64,000 nt of DNA from Vulgatibacter incomptus (GTDB lineage: Bacteria; Myxococcota; Myxococcia; Myxococcales; Vulgatibacteraceae), in assembly GCF_001263175.1 (NCBI RefSeq), contig NZ_CP012332.1, positions 2,353,501 to 2,417,500 on the forward strand, in the 5' to 3' direction. The notes under the pieces were generated by a model. That model was not told the DNA's origin. It saw only the letters and a list, made by a program, of their open reading frames with translations, and ran no database searches. Position 1 is the stretch's first letter, and every line of letters starts with the position of its first letter. Below, in pieces: positions 61,998 to 64,000 of the stretch. Position numbers and translations under genes: made by a program.

Positions 61998-62091
61998 CGT
62001 TTGCGGGCCTCTTTAGGCAAAAGGCCGCGATAAGAGCACGATTCGCTCGCGATGAGGAGCCTTCGTCCCTCGGGGACCAAGCGGCGCGGCG

Positions 62092-63198
62092 CTACCGGAG
62101 CAACGCGTCCCAGTCGATGGGCTCGCCGAGCTCGTGACGGAAGGCGCGGCCGTTGCCTCGGGCGCGGAGGCTGCGAAGGCCAGCCTCGATCGCAGCCAGA
62201 GGGCTCGAGCCGGTCACGAGGGGACGCAAGGGATCATCGTCGGCGCCCACACGAGTGACGAAGCGGCCGTCGACGGGCTCCGGCAGATCGATCGACCAGG
62301 GCGTGCGGCCGCCGTCGACGACGCGAAACGCGCGCCCGGCCCGCCAACCGTCGACGAAGCCGAGGATCCCGTGGACCTCGAAGACCATTCGATCCGGAAC
62401 CTCATGCGGATTGGCGACGCCCTTCCTCGCGCCTCGGGCTCCGGGATTCGGGATCTCGTCCTCCGGCTCGAAGCGCTCGATGAGGACGCTTGGAATGCCT
62501 GCCGCCCTGGAGGCGGCGACGTCGCGGCGCCGCGAGTTCCCCACGTAGATCGCCTGGTCGGCGGAGACCCCCAGCTCCTCGCAGAGCTTCACGATCATCG
62601 CCGGATCGGGCTTTCCGACGCCCTCCTCCGCCGAGACCGTCACCGCGTCGAACCAGCCGCCCGTGCCGGAGGCCGCGAGCTTCTCTCGCTGGACCTCGGA
62701 GGCGCCGTTGGTGGCGCAGCCGACGAGCAGCGCCCGATCGCGGAGCGACTGGATGAGGCCGGGCGCCTCGGCGTAGGGCACGAACCGCTTGCGCCGCTCC
62801 ATCGCGAAGCGGGCCTCGAGCTCCCCGCCGAGCGGCGAGCGCACGCCGCACGCGGTGAGCGCGTCGGTGAAGACCTGGCGACGGAGCATGACGGCCAGCG
62901 CGCCGAGGGTCGGGATCTGCGCCTGGGAGGCCGGGCCGAACCGGCCCCAGAGGCACTCCTCCCACGTGACGCCGAAGCGGGCGTCGATCCCCGTCACGTC
63001 GAGGGCCTGCCAGCTCGCCTGCCCCACCGCCGCCACCGCCTCGCCGAGGACGCCGTTCGGTAGCCCGGCGAGCTCCTCCAGGGGGCCGCAGGCGGCGGCC
63101 AGCGCGCCGCGGATCGCCGCGGCCTCCGGGATCAGCGTGTCGTCTAGGTCGAAGAGGATGGCGCGCAGCACGGATGCACCATCGCCGAAGGCCGCCAT
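62092..63198 (-). CDS. HAD-superfamily hydrolase with C-terminal extension
   Basis: The N-terminal two thirds (to about residue 240) is a HAD phosphatase: D17-L-D19-D-T in AILFDLDDTLIP, Thr in GCATNGASEVQ, Lys in EEGVGKPDPAMI and the acidic IYVGNSRRRDVAASRAAG. The cap lies between residues 25 and 120. The remaining 125 residues (from about NPGARGARKG to WDALLR) are not HAD and include FRVVDGGRTPWSIDLPEPVDGRF and LVTGSSPLAAIEAGLRSLRARG. Function of this tail is unknown. The start is uncertain between ATG 63198, TTG 63207 and GTG 63171, none with a clear ribosome site. Confidence 0.75.
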   Translation of the reverse strand: MAAFGDGASVLRAILFDLDDTLIPEAAAIRGALAAACGPLEELAGLPNGVLGEAVAAVGQASWQALDVTGIDARFGVTWEECLWGRFGPASQAQIPTLGALAVMLRRQVFTDALTACGVRSPLGGELEARFAMERRKRFVPYAEAPGLIQSLRDRALLVGCATNGASEVQREKLAASGTGGWFDAVTVSAEEGVGKPDPAMIVKLCEELGVSADQAIYVGNSRRRDVAASRAAGIPSVLIERFEPEDEIPNPGARGARKGVANPHEVPDRMVFEVHGILGFVDGWRAGRAFRVVDGGRTPWSIDLPEPVDGRFVTRVGADDDPLRPLVTGSSPLAAIEAGLRSLRARGNGRAFRHELGEPIDWDALLR

Positions 63199-63365
63199 CG
63201 GGCTCAAGGCCGATGGTGCTCGTCCCCTTTCTTCCTCGGTTCGAAGCAGCCGGCGCGGGGCGGAAAGAGGCCCGGGGCATCGCCGCCTCCCGAAATCGGT
63301 TGCAAAGGGAACGTCGAGTCTCCTTTGTTCTCCCGACGAACAACCGACCAGGCAGGAACGCGTAC

Positions 63366-63746
63366 ATGCTCGGCAAGGCCCTCTCCATTCTCGCTCTCGA
63401 CGTCGCCATCGTCCTCGCGGTGGCGCTCAAGGTGCGTCCCGACGACGTCCTGATGGGCAATGGCCTGCTCTGGGGCGTCGGGGGCGGGCTCGTGGCCGCC
63501 CTCTCGGCGATCGGTGGAGCCTGGTATGCCGAGGCCAAGGGACTGAAGCTGAACCAGGCCCTCGCCATCGTGACCGTGGGGATGCTCTTCCGGATGCTGA
63601 TCCTGGCGGTGATCACGCTCCTGGCCGTCAAGCTGGGCACGGTGGAGCCGCTCGCCTTCATCCTCGGCTTCGGCGCGATCTACGTCGCCGGCCAGGCCCT
63701 CGAGGTGTGGATGCTCGCCCGGCTGCGGGGCAGGCAGACCTCCTGA
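63366..63746 (+). CDS. small membrane protein, unknown
   Basis: The 126-residue protein has four hydrophobic segments: ALSILALDVAIVLAVALKV, GLLWGVGGGLVAALSAIGGAWYA, ALAIVTVGMLFRMLILAVITLLAVKLG and LAFILGFGAIYVAGQALEVWML. The size and helix layout recall AtpI-like proteins near ATP synthase operons, but no atp gene is in view. The ATG at 63366 follows AGGAACG; the frame upstream is shadow. It is followed by the palindromic repeat element. Confidence 0.6.
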   Translation: MLGKALSILALDVAIVLAVALKVRPDDVLMGNGLLWGVGGGLVAALSAIGGAWYAEAKGLKLNQALAIVTVGMLFRMLILAVITLLAVKLGTVEPLAFILGFGAIYVAGQALEVWMLARLRGRQTS

Positions 63747-63757
63747 CGGCCCGCTCG

Positions 63758-63854
63758 GAGCGTGTGAAGAAGTCGGTCCCGGGCCCGACTTCTTCAGCCG
63801 CGGTTCCCGCGGAAACGCTCGTCTTTTCGTCTGCTCCGCCTTCGGCTTCGCGCG
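63758..63854. repeat. palindromic repeat family, second full copy
   Basis: GAGCGTGTGAAGAA leads into hairpin 1 (GAAGAAGTCGG 63766..63776 with CCGACTTCTTC 63785..63795, perfect 11 bp) and hairpin 2 (CCGCGG 63798..63803 with CCGCGG 63807..63812). A tail with CGTCTTTTCGTCTGCTCC and GGCTTCGCGCG follows. Order and spacing match the copy at 46724..46825. It lies just after the stop of the small membrane protein gene. Confidence 0.75.
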
Positions 63855-63924
63855 GGGGGTCCCATCTCGCTCTCCGGCTGCCTACCTTGAATGGGTAGTC
63901 CTTCGACCGAGAGGAGGTGGGCCC

Positions 63925-64000
63925 ATGAAACCGAGCGAGATCCGCGAGCTCATCCTCGCCGAGCGCGGCAAGGTGGTCGGGCTCCTCGACCAGGCGTGGC
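63925..64000 (+). CDS. start of an unidentified gene (runs off the right edge)
   Basis: The ATG at 63925 is preceded by GAGGAGG (63911..63917). The 25 visible codons read MKPSEIRELILAERGKVV then GLLDQAW, a helical, charged N-terminus. This is too little to name a family. Confidence 0.6.
   Translation, partial: MKPSEIRELILAERGKVVGLLDQAW

Noticed and set aside
1-64000. CRISPR arrays, rRNA genes, prophage or insertion sequences
   Set aside because: No regularly spaced repeats, rRNA signatures, phage structural genes or transposases were seen on either strand.

Overview
The window is high-GC, gene-dense chromosomal DNA from a bacterium that is most likely a member of the Myxococcota. The best marker is a secreted matrixin-type protease (3872..5680) ending in a MYXO-CTERM-like tail (Cys-rich linker, one membrane helix, Arg cluster). 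Supporting markers are a TIGR04563-like small protein, several large lipoproteins, and the tilS-ftsH-folP-cdaA-ybbR-glmM-pdxJ-nnr-tsaE gene order. A Vulgatibacter-like genome is a reasonable guess but is inference. No rRNA, CRISPR array, insertion sequence or integrase is visible.

Region 1 (1..3000) is an accessory module on the minus strand: an NTF2-like protein, a DUF302 protein, a nitrilase and the 5' part of a NitT/TauT-like substrate-binding lipoprotein. A decayed duplicate of that lipoprotein's 5' end follows. The module lies just beyond the 3' end of a tRNA-Thr gene (3040..3115). Region 2 (3.2..19.1 kb) holds an exported protein and matrixin pair, glutamate dehydrogenase, a PilZ protein, an HtrA protease, grpE, a possible stand-alone sigma-70 region 1.1-like protein, ftsH, a class II amidotransferase, hutI and a multiheme cytochrome.

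Region 3 (19.2..26.3 kb) is a signalling locus. A FIST sensor is translationally coupled to a PAS hybrid histidine kinase with three receiver domains and a single-domain receiver. The kinase plus receiver unit is tandemly duplicated, nearly unchanged except for the N-terminal PAS domain. The first kinase copy has a one-base loss in a G-run that cuts off its last receiver domain.

Region 4 (26.3..31 kb) is a tight operon of tryptophan 2,3-dioxygenase, a kynureninase-like enzyme and an O-methyltransferase, followed by hutU. Region 5 (31.1..44.2 kb) is a housekeeping cluster for tRNA modification (tsaE, tilS), NAD(P)HX repair, pyridoxine, cell wall and c-di-AMP (glmM, cdaA, ybbR), folate (folP) and proteolysis (ftsH). 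It is interrupted by an oppositely oriented ilvE. Between tilS and a large lipoprotein gene a promoter-like sequence and a textbook intrinsic terminator on the plus strand frame a gene-free stretch that could encode an unrecognised small RNA.

Region 6 (44.5..63.9 kb) mixes catabolic and accessory genes. Four of its genes belong to lysine fermentation (kamD, kamE, kce, kal), scattered over 13 kb. Between them lie a metallo-beta-lactamase-fold lipoprotein, an AraC regulator, a serine hydrolase, a RES-Xre toxin-antitoxin locus whose toxin is frameshifted in a G-run, an SRAP DNA-repair protein, an NmrA-like reductase, and a MazF-like toxin without an obvious antitoxin. An OPT transporter, an HAD hydrolase and small membrane proteins close the window. 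Together hutI, hutU, kynA, kynU, the kam/kce/kal genes and gdhA point to a cell that lives on amino acids and protein. A palindromic repeat family (four copies) sits at gene ends.
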